DNA of 43,164 bases from an uncultured Prevotella sp. (GTDB lineage: Bacteria > Bacteroidota > Bacteroidia > Bacteroidales > Bacteroidaceae), in contig CAMOEW010000009.1 in assembly GCA_946612625.1 (NCBI GenBank), forward strand, positions 1-43,164, read 5' to 3'. The notes below the pieces were generated by a model. The model saw only the letters and a list, made by a program, of their open reading frames with translations. It was not told where the DNA came from and searched no databases. Below, piece after piece: positions 1-8,226 of this stretch (the stretch's first letter is position 1; every line of letters starts with the position of its first letter). The position numbers and the translations under genes are program-made.

Positions 1-1
1 T

Positions 2-184
2 ATCGCCTGCGGTATCTCTGGACAGATTCAGCACATCGCCGGTATGCAGGACTCCGGCATCATCATCTCTATTAACAACGACCCCGATGCCCCCATCAAC
101 AAGATTGCCGACTATGTCATCGTTGGCACGGTGGAGGAAGTTGTGCCGAAGCTGATTAAATACTACAAGCAGAACTCGAAGTAA
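2..184 (+). CDS. etfA: Electron transfer flavoprotein alpha subunit, C-terminal end (partial)
   Basis: Only the last 60 residues are present; the gene runs off the left edge. The readable frame starts at base 2 and contains [22 protein letters not shown] and [16 protein letters not shown]. This is the conserved FAD-binding C-terminal domain of EtfA, including the SGxxQH and NxDPxAPI elements that contact FAD. EtfA pairs with EtfB to pass electrons from acyl-CoA dehydrogenases to the respiratory chain or, in anaerobes, to bifurcating partners. The stop lies 28 bases before an acyl-CoA dehydrogenase on the same strand, which supports an etfBA-acd operon. Whether the complex is of the bifurcating type cannot be judged from this fragment. 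Confidence 0.9.
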   Translation: MACGISGQIQHIAGMQDSGIIISINNDPDAPINKIADYVIVGTVEEVVPKLIKYYKQNSK

Positions 185-212
185 GATGAATCAAGATAAT
201 AAATAAGAAATT

Positions 213-1928
213 ATGGCAAACTATTATAGTGACCACCCCGAGATTGGGTTTCATCTCAATCATCCGCTCATGGAGCGCATCGTAGAACTGAAAGAGAAGG
301 GCTATGAGGACAAAACAAAATACGAAGACGCACCCGTAAATTACGACGATGCCATCGAGAACTACAAAGCCATCCTTGACATCACCGGCGACGTGGCAGC
401 CAATATCATCGAACCGAACTCGGAAGACGTTGACCTGGAAGGTCCGCACCTTGAGAACGGACGCATGATTTACGCGTCAAAAACATTCGAGAACCTTGAC
501 GCTACCCGCAAAGCAGGTCTTCACGGCATCTCAATGCCGCGTCGTTACGGAGGTCTGAACCTTCCGAACACAGTATTCTCGATGCTCTCGGAAGTTATCT
601 CTGCCGCTGATGCAGGATTCCAGAACATTTGGTCGTTGCAGTCGTGTATCGACACTCTGTATGAGTTCGGCAATGAGGAACAACGCCAAAAGTACATACC
701 ACGCATCTGCGCCGGAGAAACGATGTCGATGGATCTCACCGAGCCTGATGCAGGCTCTGACTTGCAACGCGTAATGCTGAAGGCTACATACGATGAGAAG
801 GAGCAGTGTTGGCGACTGAACGGTGTGAAGCGCTTCATCACCAACGGAGACTCTGACATTCACCTCGTGCTGGCCCGCTCTGAAGAGGGCACTAAGGATG
901 GACGCGGACTGTCGATGTTCATCTACGACAAACGCGATGGTGGTGTCAACGTGCGCCACATCGAACACAAGCTCGGTATTCACGGCAGCCCCACATGTGA
1001 GCTGACATATAAAAATGCCAAGGCATACCTCTGCGGCGACCGCAAACTCGGACTCATCAAATACGTGATGGCACTAATGAACGGTGCACGTCTGGGAATC
1101 GCAGCACAGTCGGTAGGCGTTGAACAGGAAGCATACAACGAGGGACTGGCTTACGCTAAGGAGCGCCAGCAGTTTGGTGAGAAAATCATTAACTTCCCCG
1201 CTGTATATGACATGCTATCTCGCATGAAGGCCAAGCTCGACGCCGGCCGTTCACTGCTATATATGACTGCCCGATATGTAGATATCTACAAGGCACTTGA
1301 AGACATTGAGCGCGACCGCAAGCTTACAGCAGAAGAGAAGCAGGAGCTGAAGAAATACAAGCGTCTGGCCGATGCCTTTACGCCAATGGCAAAGGGTATG
1401 AACTCCGAGTATGCCAACCAGAATGCCTACGATGCCATTAGTATCCACGGTGGAAGCGGATTCATCATGGAATACAAGAGTCAGCGTTTGTTCCGCGACG
1501 CCCGTATCTTCTCCATCTACGAGGGAACGACACAGTTGCAGGTCGTGGCAGCCATTCGCTATATCACCAACGGCACTCTGCTCGGCATTATCAAAGAAAT
1601 GTGTGAAAATCTCATATGTGGCGAGGCTGTGGCTCCGCTGAAAGCACGTGTTGCAAAGCTGATTCCCATTTATGAAGATGCACTCAACTACGTAAAGTCG
1701 CTCGACAATCAGGATGCCCACGATTTTCTGGCGCGCCGACTCTACGACATGACATGCGAACTCGTTATGTCGCTCCTCATCCTCGACGATGCCAACCATG
1801 CCCCACAACTGTTCCTTAAGTCGGCCAACGTGTATGTTCGTATGACAGAGGAAGACGTATGCGGCAAGTCAGCTTATATCATGAACTTTAAGACAGAAGA
1901 CCTCGACAGTTTCAAAGCTGCTGAATAA
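213..1928 (+). CDS. Acyl-CoA dehydrogenase, long form with C-terminal extension
   Basis: A 571-residue FAD-dependent dehydrogenase that introduces the alpha-beta double bond into an acyl-CoA and hands electrons to ETF, whose alpha subunit is encoded just upstream. The flavin/substrate motif DLTEPDAGSD lies near residue 175. The C-terminal helical domain carries SIHGGSGF and then IYEGTTQLQ, whose Glu437 sits where the catalytic base of short- and medium-chain enzymes is found. About 130 residues follow that point. Classical enzymes are about 380 residues, so this is the long bacterial type with an extra C-terminal domain and an insert near residue 370. The start ATG follows etfA by 28 bases. 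The 3' end overlaps the convergent purN gene by 17 bases. The chain length of the substrate is not decidable from sequence; the ETF linkage fits butyryl-CoA or branched-chain acyl-CoA. Confidence 0.93.
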   Translation: MANYYSDHPEIGFHLNHPLMERIVELKEKGYEDKTKYEDAPVNYDDAIENYKAILDITGDVAANIIEPNSEDVDLEGPHLENGRMIYASKTFENLDATRKAGLHGISMPRRYGGLNLPNTVFSMLSEVISAADAGFQNIWSLQSCIDTLYEFGNEEQRQKYIPRICAGETMSMDLTEPDAGSDLQRVMLKATYDEKEQCWRLNGVKRFITNGDSDIHLVLARSEEGTKDGRGLSMFIYDKRDGGVNVRHIEHKLGIHGSPTCELTYKNAKAYLCGDRKLGLIKYVMALMNGARLGIAAQSVGVEQEAYNEGLAYAKERQQFGEKIINFPAVYDMLSRMKAKLDAGRSLLYMTARYVDIYKALEDIERDRKLTAEEKQELKKYKRLADAFTPMAKGMNSEYANQNAYDAISIHGGSGFIMEYKSQRLFRDARIFSIYEGTTQLQVVAAIRYITNGTLLGIIKEMCENLICGEAVAPLKARVAKLIPIYEDALNYVKSLDNQDAHDFLARRLYDMTCELVMSLLILDDANHAPQLFLKSANVYVRMTEEDVCGKSAYIMNFKTEDLDSFKAAE

Positions 1929-2481
1929 CTGTCTCGATTACTTTAGGAAAATATTCCATTTCCAGCTTGTGCTCCTTTTCCTCGATATCCTCAACGGTAT
2001 CATCGGGGGAAAGGGGCACTTTATATTGAGCTATAATTTCACCGCTGTCGCACACGGAAGTGACGTAATGAACGGTCATCCCCGTCTCTGTCTCGCCTGC
2101 TGCCTTCACCGCTTCATGCACACGATGTCCCCACATGCCCTTACCCCCATATTTTGGCAGAAGAGCTGGATGGATGTTTATGATACGACGTGGGAAAGCA
2201 TCGATAAGGAAATCAGGAACAAGCGGCAGGAAACCGGCCAAGACGATAAAGTCAACACCGTATTTCCCAAGCAGCGGCATCAAAACAGCCGCATCGTTCA
2301 ATTTCACCTTCGACACAACCTCAGAAGGAACACCGAGATTAGCAGCACGCACAAGAGCATACGCATCGGGCTTATTGCTGACTACCAGCACAACATCAAC
2401 ATCTTCAGAGGCTTGGAAATATCGAATAATATTCTCGCAGTTGCTGCCACTGCCTGAAACGAAAACGGCTAATTTGGTCAT
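1912..2481 (-). CDS. purN: Phosphoribosylglycinamide formyltransferase (GART)
   Basis: A 189-residue cytosolic enzyme that transfers a formyl group from 10-formyl-THF to GAR in purine synthesis. The N-terminus has the phosphate-binding motif SGSGSN (residues 9-14). The catalytic set is visible as Asn102 and His104 in NIHPALLPKY and Asp145 in CDSGEIIAQ. The stretch GGKGMWGHRVHEAV is, from memory, the form usual in Bacteroidota, where other phyla have FxGxxAH. An upstream in-frame ATG exists at 2577, but it lies 5' of the minus-7 box at 2519-2512 and would add 32 residues without family similarity, so the start at 2481 is preferred. The gene is monocistronic here, converges on the acyl-CoA dehydrogenase with a 17-base overlap, and diverges from a glycosyltransferase gene. 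Confidence 0.94.
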   Translation of the reverse strand: MTKLAVFVSGSGSNCENIIRYFQASEDVDVVLVVSNKPDAYALVRAANLGVPSEVVSKVKLNDAAVLMPLLGKYGVDFIVLAGFLPLVPDFLIDAFPRRIINIHPALLPKYGGKGMWGHRVHEAVKAAGETETGMTVHYVTSVCDSGEIIAQYKVPLSPDDTVEDIEEKEHKLEMEYFPKVIETVIQQL

Positions 2482-2511
2482 CTTATGGATAAATAAATGT
2501 ACTTTTGTTTG

Positions 2512-2519
2512 CAAAGATA
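2512..2519 (-). promoter_or_regulatory. Predicted promoter minus-7 box for purN
   Basis: On the minus strand this reads TATCTTTG, an exact match to the Bacteroidota minus-7 consensus TAnnTTTG. It leaves roughly 25 bases of leader before the purN ATG at 2481. No clean TTTG minus-33 element is present at the expected distance, so the call rests on the minus-7 box and its position. Confidence 0.6.
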
Positions 2520-2562
2520 CACATTTTTTGCGACTTTGATGTGCTATTTGGAGAAAAAACAG

Positions 2563-2570
2563 TAACTTTG
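2563..2570 (+). promoter_or_regulatory. Predicted promoter minus-7 box for the glycan gene block
   Basis: Reads TAACTTTG, matching TAnnTTTG, 21 bases before the ATG at 2592. A TTTG at 2535-2538 lies 24 bases upstream, longer than the usual 19-21, so the minus-33 element is weak. It is head-to-head with the purN box at 2519-2512. Confidence 0.55.
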
Positions 2571-2591
2571 TAGGCAAATAACCGTAATCTT

Positions 2592-3863
2592 ATGCGCATA
2601 CTCTTAGTTAATACAAGTGAGAAGGCAGGTGGTGCAGCTGTGGCGTGCAACCGTCTGATGGAAGCATTGAACAACAGCGGAGTAAAAGCAAAGATGCTGG
2701 TGCGCGACAAAGAGACCGACAGCATCACTGTGGCGGCACTGGAGCATCAGTGGTTACAGCAGTGGCGCTTTATCTGGGAACGACTCGTAATATTCGTCCA
2801 CTCACGATTCTCGAAAAAACACCTTTTCGAAATCGACATTGCCAATACTGGTGCTGACATAACACAGATGCAGGAATTCAAGGATGCCGACGTTGTTCAT
2901 CTACATTGGATAAACCAAGGTATGCTTTCACTAAGCGACATCGCCAAAATACTGAAAAGTGGCAAACCGGTGGTATGGACAATGCACGACCTATGGCCAG
3001 CAACGGCCTTGTGCCACTACGTCCGCGGCTGCACACAGTTTACAGTACAATGCAACAACTGCCCACTCATTCCCAGCAGTTTAGCCTCATCCGTCTGGAG
3101 ACGGAAAACATGCATGCTACGCAACAACACCATCCACTTCGTTACCTGCAGTCGATGGCTCATGAACGAAGCAAAAAAGAGCGCACTCATCAGCGGTATG
3201 CCGATATGCAGTATTCCCAACGCTATCGACACACATGTCTTCCGCCCCACTGATAAGAAGGCTGCCAGGGAAGCAAATGAACTGCCGGTCAACAAGCGGA
3301 TAATACTATTCGTATCACAGAAAGTTACCGATAAGCGCAAGGGCATGGACTACTTTATCAGTGCCATCGACATTCTGGTAAAGAAGTATCCCGATACAAA
3401 AGAGGACACCGCCATAGCAATACTTGGAGGGCACTCGGAGGACGTAACCGAGAGTCTCTCGCTTCCCGCTTTCCCCCTTGGCTACATTAGCAATCCGCAG
3501 CAGATAGTTAGCGTATATAATACTGCCACTGTCTTTGTATTGCCCTCGCTCGAAGACAATCTTCCGAACACCATAATGGAATCGATGGCATGTGGAGTAC
3601 CTTGCGTGGGATTCAAAGTAGGCGGCATACCGGAAATGATTGACCACAAGAAGAACGGATATGTGGCAGAATTCAAGAATGCCGATGATCTTGCAGAAGG
3701 CATTCACTGGGTACTGGAAAGCAATGTGCCAGAAGACGGCGAGAACGCTCTCGGCAAAGAGGCCGTGACAAAGGTTCACCGATGCTACTCACAAAATACT
3801 GTGGCCATGAAATATATTAATGTATATGACGAAGCTTTGGCTCACAAGCACTACAACTTATGA
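2592..3863 (+). CDS. Glycosyltransferase family 4 (GT-B fold)
   Basis: A 423-residue retaining glycosyltransferase of the group 1/GT4 type. The N-terminal Rossmann half begins MRILLVNTSEKAGGAAVA, with the Gly-rich loop that binds the acceptor side, and contains VVWTMHDLWPATALC. The C-terminal half carries LPSLEDNLPNTIMESMACG and GIPEMIDHKKNGYV, the E-x7-E-like signature of nucleotide-sugar binding. The gene opens a same-strand block with a GT2 enzyme, to which it is joined by an ATGA overlap, and a hexapeptide acyltransferase. This points to assembly of a surface polysaccharide or protein O-glycan. The donor sugar cannot be told from sequence. Confidence 0.9.
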   Translation: MRILLVNTSEKAGGAAVACNRLMEALNNSGVKAKMLVRDKETDSITVAALEHQWLQQWRFIWERLVIFVHSRFSKKHLFEIDIANTGADITQMQEFKDADVVHLHWINQGMLSLSDIAKILKSGKPVVWTMHDLWPATALCHYVRGCTQFTVQCNNCPLIPSSLASSVWRRKTCMLRNNTIHFVTCSRWLMNEAKKSALISGMPICSIPNAIDTHVFRPTDKKAAREANELPVNKRIILFVSQKVTDKRKGMDYFISAIDILVKKYPDTKEDTAIAILGGHSEDVTESLSLPAFPLGYISNPQQIVSVYNTATVFVLPSLEDNLPNTIMESMACGVPCVGFKVGGIPEMIDHKKNGYVAEFKNADDLAEGIHWVLESNVPEDGENALGKEAVTKVHRCYSQNTVAMKYINVYDEALAHKHYNL

Positions 3864-4630
3864 AGATTTCAATAATAACTATAACATATAATGCAGAGAA
3901 AGCTCTCGTGCCAACCGCTGAGAGTGTGTTGATGCAAGACTTTTCTAATATTGAGCACCTTATCATCGACGGACTGTCGAAAGACTCAACCATTGATGTT
4001 GCCGAGGAATACAAGCATCGTAATGATGTAACTAACAATGGACATGAGGTTATCATCATGTCGGAACCAGACCACGGCATCTATGATGCCATGAACAAAG
4101 GATTACGCAAGGCAAACGGCGACTTCATAGTGTTCCTGAATGCCGGAGACACCCTTCCGGAAAAGAACACCATCAGCAGCGTAGCAAAGGCAGCCCAGAC
4201 GCAAGCGAACGTAGCGGTAGTATATGGTGACACAAACATCACAGATGAAAATGGCACATTCCTTCGACACCGCCGTCTGCATCCCGGGAGCAAGCTGACG
4301 TGGCAATCGTTCAAATACGGCATGTTGGTATGCCATCAAGCATTCTATGCCCGACGTGAGATTGCCAAGGACATACACTACGACCTGCAATACCGCCACA
4401 GCGCAGATGTTGACTGGTGCATACGAATTATGAAGGAGGCCGAAAGGAAAAAAATGCCACTCGTCTATACTGGCTCTGTAATAGCCAACTTTGCCATAGG
4501 CGGCAACACCACCCAAAACCATCGAGATTCGTTGAAAGAACGCTTCCGCATCATGTATCATCACTACGGCATCGTCACAACGATTCTCATGCATTGCTGG
4601 TTCGTAGTGCGTGCTGTCGCGAAACGCTAA
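3860..4630 (+). CDS. Glycosyltransferase family 2 (GT-A fold)
   Basis: A 256-residue inverting glycosyltransferase. The start SIITITYNAEKAL (residues 3-15) is the classic GT2 N-terminus. EPDHGIYDAMNKGLRKANGD and FLNAGDTLP follow; NAGD occupies the DxD position that coordinates the metal and nucleotide-sugar. SADVDWCIRIM in the second half is the usual acceptor-side segment. This arrangement resembles WcaA/WcaE-type colanic-acid transferases, but that is a family resemblance only. The ATG overlaps the stop of the preceding GT4 gene (ATGA at 3860-3863), so the two are probably translationally coupled. No membrane segment is obvious apart from a hydrophobic C-terminus that could associate with the membrane. 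Confidence 0.9.
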   Translation: MKISIITITYNAEKALVPTAESVLMQDFSNIEHLIIDGLSKDSTIDVAEEYKHRNDVTNNGHEVIIMSEPDHGIYDAMNKGLRKANGDFIVFLNAGDTLPEKNTISSVAKAAQTQANVAVVYGDTNITDENGTFLRHRRLHPGSKLTWQSFKYGMLVCHQAFYARREIAKDIHYDLQYRHSADVDWCIRIMKEAERKKMPLVYTGSVIANFAIGGNTTQNHRDSLKERFRIMYHHYGIVTTILMHCWFVVRAVAKR

Positions 4631-4647
4631 TTTATTTTCATTTTTAT

Positions 4648-5181
4648 ATGAATACCTATACCCAGTTTGCCATCCTCTCTGCATCATCGCTCAGAATGTT
4701 TCCACACATCTGTCTCTATCTGCTTCACAAGAAAAAGATAGATGCGGACCTCGTTAAATACCAAGACAAGCGAGGTGGAGTACTCAACTTTATCAAAACA
4801 GCGACCCGAGAGAAAGTATTCCGCAACCTGTTCTATTATCGCATGGGCGACTATCGCTCTGTATTCATAAAATGGATGCTGCCGCCCGAATCTACATTGC
4901 ATATATGGTGTCCAAGCATTGGAGAGGGCTGTCACTTCGAGCATAACTACGCCACATATCTGAACGCTGAGAGCATAGGTTGCAACTTCTATTGTCTGCA
5001 GCTGGTTACCCTCGGCAACGGCAAAGACGGACGGCGACCCGTCATAGGCAATGATGTGAAAATTTACACTGGAGCCACCATTTTCGGAGGCATTATGATT
5101 GGTGACGGAGCTACAATAGGTGCCGGGGCTATTGTAATGCACGACGTGCCACCCGGAAAAACAGTAGTTGGAACCTTTTAA
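4648..5181 (+). CDS. Left-handed beta-helix (hexapeptide) acyltransferase, CysE-like but not CysE
   Basis: A 177-residue protein. The longer open frame starts inside the upstream GT2 gene; the ATG at 4648, 17 bases after that gene's stop, gives a family-like N-terminus. Residues 110-175 hold hexapeptide repeats (VIGNDVKIYTGATIFGG, IGDGATIGAGAIV) and end in VPPGKTVVGTF, as in serine O-acetyltransferases. His99 in FEHNYATY aligns with the catalytic His of CysE. The second CysE histidine (GDRHPKI), which contacts serine, is replaced here by Arg (GRRPVIG, around residue 130), and the C-terminal tail that mediates cysteine feedback is absent. With two glycosyltransferases upstream, a sugar acetyltransferase acting on the glycan is the better reading. 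Confidence 0.82.
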   Translation: MNTYTQFAILSASSLRMFPHICLYLLHKKKIDADLVKYQDKRGGVLNFIKTATREKVFRNLFYYRMGDYRSVFIKWMLPPESTLHIWCPSIGEGCHFEHNYATYLNAESIGCNFYCLQLVTLGNGKDGRRPVIGNDVKIYTGATIFGGIMIGDGATIGAGAIVMHDVPPGKTVVGTF

Positions 5182-5214
5182 TTCAAGTTTGAAAATCTAA
5201 ATTCTAAATTCTTA

Positions 5215-8200
5215 ATGATAACAGTACCCCAAGAATGGAATAAGTTCTACCTGAAAGATGTCTCGTTCGTCAACCTGATGACACGACGCATCACCAACGT
5301 ACTCATCGTAGCAAACCCATACGATGCCTTCATGCTCGAAGATGACGGACGGGTAGATGAAAAGGTATTCGACGAATACATGGAACTCGGGCTGCGCTAT
5401 CCACCCACGTTCACTCAGGTGTCAACCATAGAGGAAGCCGATAATGTGCTTAAAGCCACCAACATCGACCTTATCATCTGTATGCCAGGTAATGCCGACA
5501 ACGATGCCTTTGACGTAGCACGTGCCATCAAGCAGACAGCCTCCGACATTCCTTGCGTGGTGCTGACACCATTCTCACATGGTATTACACGGCGAATGCA
5601 AGACGAAGACCTGAGCATCTTCGACTACATTTTCTGCTGGTTAGGTGACACAAACCTCATCCTGACAATCATTAAGATTATCGAGGACAAGATGAACATC
5701 GACCACGACATACACGAGGCCGGAGTACAAGTGATCCTACTTGTGGAAGACAGCATCCGCTTCTACAGTGCCATCCTACCCGAACTATATAACTACATAC
5801 TTGTACAAAGCAAGAACTTCTCGTTCGAGGCACTCAATCCACATGCCGCAGCCCAACGCAAACGCGGACGCCCAAAGGTGTTGCTGGCAAGCAACTACGA
5901 GGAGGCGATGGAGCTATATAACAAATACAGTGAGAACATACTCGGAGTAATTAGCGACACCAGGTTTCCTATGATTCCCGGACAGCGATTCAGCGGCGAC
6001 CACGGCGATGCCGAGGCAGGGTTGAAACTGCTCAATGAGATAAGGAAGCGCGACGAATATGTGCCGCTGATTCTTCAGAGCAAAGAAACAGCCAACAAAG
6101 ACAAGGCACGTGAGGCAGGTTATAATTTCGTTGACAAGAACTCGAAGACCATGAACCTCGACCTGAAACACCTTATAGAGGAGCACATGGGTTTTGGCGA
6201 TTTCATCTTCCGCGACCCCACGACAAAGCATGAAATAATGCGAGTGAAGACACTGAAGGAATTACAGGACAACATATTCAAGATACCCAACGACTCGATG
6301 CTCTACCACGTGAGCCGTAACCATATGAGCCGCTGGCTCTCGGCACGTGCCATATTCCCAGTGTCGGCATTCCTTAAACACGTTACCTGGCACAAGCTCC
6401 AAGACGTAGATGCACACCGACAGATTATCTTTGACGCCATTGTACAATACCGCCACATGAAGAACATCGGTATTGTGGCTGTGTTCGACCGTGGAAAATT
6501 CGATTCCTATAGCCACTTTGCCCGTATCGGCGACGGCTCACTTGGAGGAAAGGGACGTGGACTGGCATTCTTAGACAATATCATAAAGCGTCATCCTGAA
6601 CTGAACAATTTTGCAAATGCCAAGGTATGCATTCCACGTACAGTAGTGCTATGTACAGACCTGTTCGACCAATTCATGGAGCAGAACAATCTCTATCACA
6701 TAGCCCTAAGCGACATCAGTGATGAAGAAATCCTGCACCATTTTCTACATGCACAACTGCCCGACTCGATGATAGCCGACTTCTTCACATTCTTCGACGC
6801 AGTGAAGTCGCCAATAGCAATACGAAGCAGTTCATTGCTTGAGGATGCCCATTACCAGCCCTTCGCTGGAATCTACTCCACATACATGATTCCATATCTC
6901 GAAGACAAGTACGAGATGTTGCGAATGCTTGCTGCTGCCATCAAGTCGGTTTATGCCTCGGTATATTACAAAGACTCGAAGGCATACATGACCGCCACGT
7001 CTAACGTCATCGACCAAGAGAAAATGGCGGTTATCCTTCAGGAAGTAGTAGGTCAGCAACATGGCGAACGATTCTATCCTACATTTAGCGGTGTACTGCG
7101 CTCGCTCAACTACTATCCTATCGGCGACGAAACAGCAGAGGAAGGCATCGTAAGCCTTGCCCTCGGTCTTGGAAAATACATCGTCGATGGCGGGCAGACT
7201 CTACGCCTGTCGCCATACCATCCAACGCAAGTGCTTCAGATGAGCGAAATGGACACAGCATTGAAAGAGACGCAGACACGCTTCTATGCCCTCGACACAA
7301 CCCATGTTGGCAACGACTTCAAGGTTGACGACGGATTCAACATTCTGAACCTCCGCGTAAAGGAGGCAGACAAAGACAATTCTCTACAAGGCATTGCTTC
7401 GACCTTCGACCCTATGGATCAGATTATCCGCGACGGTATTTACGAAGGTGGGCGCAAGGTGATCTCATTCAGTGGTGTATTGCAAAATGGCGTATTCCCA
7501 CTGCCTGAACTGCTTCAGATGATTCAGGCATGCGGAGCCGAAGCCATGCGGCGTCCCGTAGAGATAGAGTTTGCCTGCAACCTCTATCCTGATAACGAAC
7601 CTGGCAAGATGAACGGCGAGTTAAACCTGCTTCAGATACGTCCGATTGTTGATTCTAAGCAGATGCTCGACAAAGACCTTGCGTCCATCAGCGACAGCGA
7701 GTGTCTGCTACGTTCCCACAACTCGCTTGGTCACGGCATCAGCGAGGATGTCACCGACATAGTATATGTGAAGGCTGGTGACGATTTCACGGCTGCCGAC
7801 AATCCTGCAATTGCCGACGAGATACAAGCCATAAACAAGAAGTTTCTCGACAACGGAAAGAACTACGTGCTAATAGGTCCGGGACGGTGGGGATCGAGTG
7901 ACTACTGGCTGGGAATACCGGTGAAATGGCCACATATCTCAGCGGCGAGGGTAATCGTCGAAGCAGGACTGAAAAACTATCACGTCGATCCGTCACAAGG
8001 CACGCACTTTTTTCAAAATCTCACGTCATTCGGTGTGGGATACTTCACTTTGAACACATATTCCGGCGACGGGATTTATCAGAAAGAACTTCTTGACCGT
8101 ATGCCAGCTATTGAGGAGACACAGCACATACGCCACGTTCGTTTCGACCGTCCCCTGAAGATTCTTATGGACGGCAAGAAACAAGAGGGAGTGGTACTGC

Positions 8201-8223
8201 TGCCTTCAGAAGACAATCGGTGA
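5215..8223 (+). CDS. Two receiver-like domains fused to a PPDK/PEP-synthase ATP-grasp domain
   Basis: A 1002-residue protein. Residues about 27-165 resemble a receiver fold but lack the phosphoacceptor Asp. Residues about 172-330 form a second receiver whose acidic pair Glu178-Asp179, Asp248, Ser289 and Lys308 all match the phosphorylation site of response regulators. From about residue 440 an ATP-grasp domain of the pyruvate phosphate dikinase/PEP synthase N-terminal family follows: GGKGRGLAFL with Lys446, AIRSSSLLEDAHYQPFAGIY with Arg537, VEIEFA with Glu785, and LLQIRPIV with Arg809. The C-terminus contains GPGRWGSSDYWLGIPVKW near residue 895. The usual phosphohistidine swivel domain (GGxxSHxAI) and the PEP/pyruvate barrel are missing. 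A classical PEP synthase reaction is therefore unlikely, and the function is unknown. It probably binds ATP and responds to a phosphorelay; this is inferred. Confidence 0.85.
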   Translation: MITVPQEWNKFYLKDVSFVNLMTRRITNVLIVANPYDAFMLEDDGRVDEKVFDEYMELGLRYPPTFTQVSTIEEADNVLKATNIDLIICMPGNADNDAFDVARAIKQTASDIPCVVLTPFSHGITRRMQDEDLSIFDYIFCWLGDTNLILTIIKIIEDKMNIDHDIHEAGVQVILLVEDSIRFYSAILPELYNYILVQSKNFSFEALNPHAAAQRKRGRPKVLLASNYEEAMELYNKYSENILGVISDTRFPMIPGQRFSGDHGDAEAGLKLLNEIRKRDEYVPLILQSKETANKDKAREAGYNFVDKNSKTMNLDLKHLIEEHMGFGDFIFRDPTTKHEIMRVKTLKELQDNIFKIPNDSMLYHVSRNHMSRWLSARAIFPVSAFLKHVTWHKLQDVDAHRQIIFDAIVQYRHMKNIGIVAVFDRGKFDSYSHFARIGDGSLGGKGRGLAFLDNIIKRHPELNNFANAKVCIPRTVVLCTDLFDQFMEQNNLYHIALSDISDEEILHHFLHAQLPDSMIADFFTFFDAVKSPIAIRSSSLLEDAHYQPFAGIYSTYMIPYLEDKYEMLRMLAAAIKSVYASVYYKDSKAYMTATSNVIDQEKMAVILQEVVGQQHGERFYPTFSGVLRSLNYYPIGDETAEEGIVSLALGLGKYIVDGGQTLRLSPYHPTQVLQMSEMDTALKETQTRFYALDTTHVGNDFKVDDGFNILNLRVKEADKDNSLQGIASTFDPMDQIIRDGIYEGGRKVISFSGVLQNGVFPLPELLQMIQACGAEAMRRPVEIEFACNLYPDNEPGKMNGELNLLQIRPIVDSKQMLDKDLASISDSECLLRSHNSLGHGISEDVTDIVYVKAGDDFTAADNPAIADEIQAINKKFLDNGKNYVLIGPGRWGSSDYWLGIPVKWPHISAARVIVEAGLKNYHVDPSQGTHFFQNLTSFGVGYFTLNTYSGDGIYQKELLDRMPAIEETQHIRHVRFDRPLKILMDGKKQEGVVLLPSEDNR

Positions 8224-8226
8224 AGA

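Noticed and set aside
1257..1808. 183-residue frame antisense to the acyl-CoA dehydrogenase
   Set aside because: The sense strand is a well-matched enzyme; the antisense product has no recognisable motif and follows from sense codon bias.
4103..4687. 194-residue frame antisense to the GT2 gene
   Set aside because: Shadow of a clear GT2 coding sequence; no promoter or motif.
5215..8223. Ordinary PEP synthase
   Set aside because: The phosphohistidine and PEP-binding domains are absent and two receiver domains are present.
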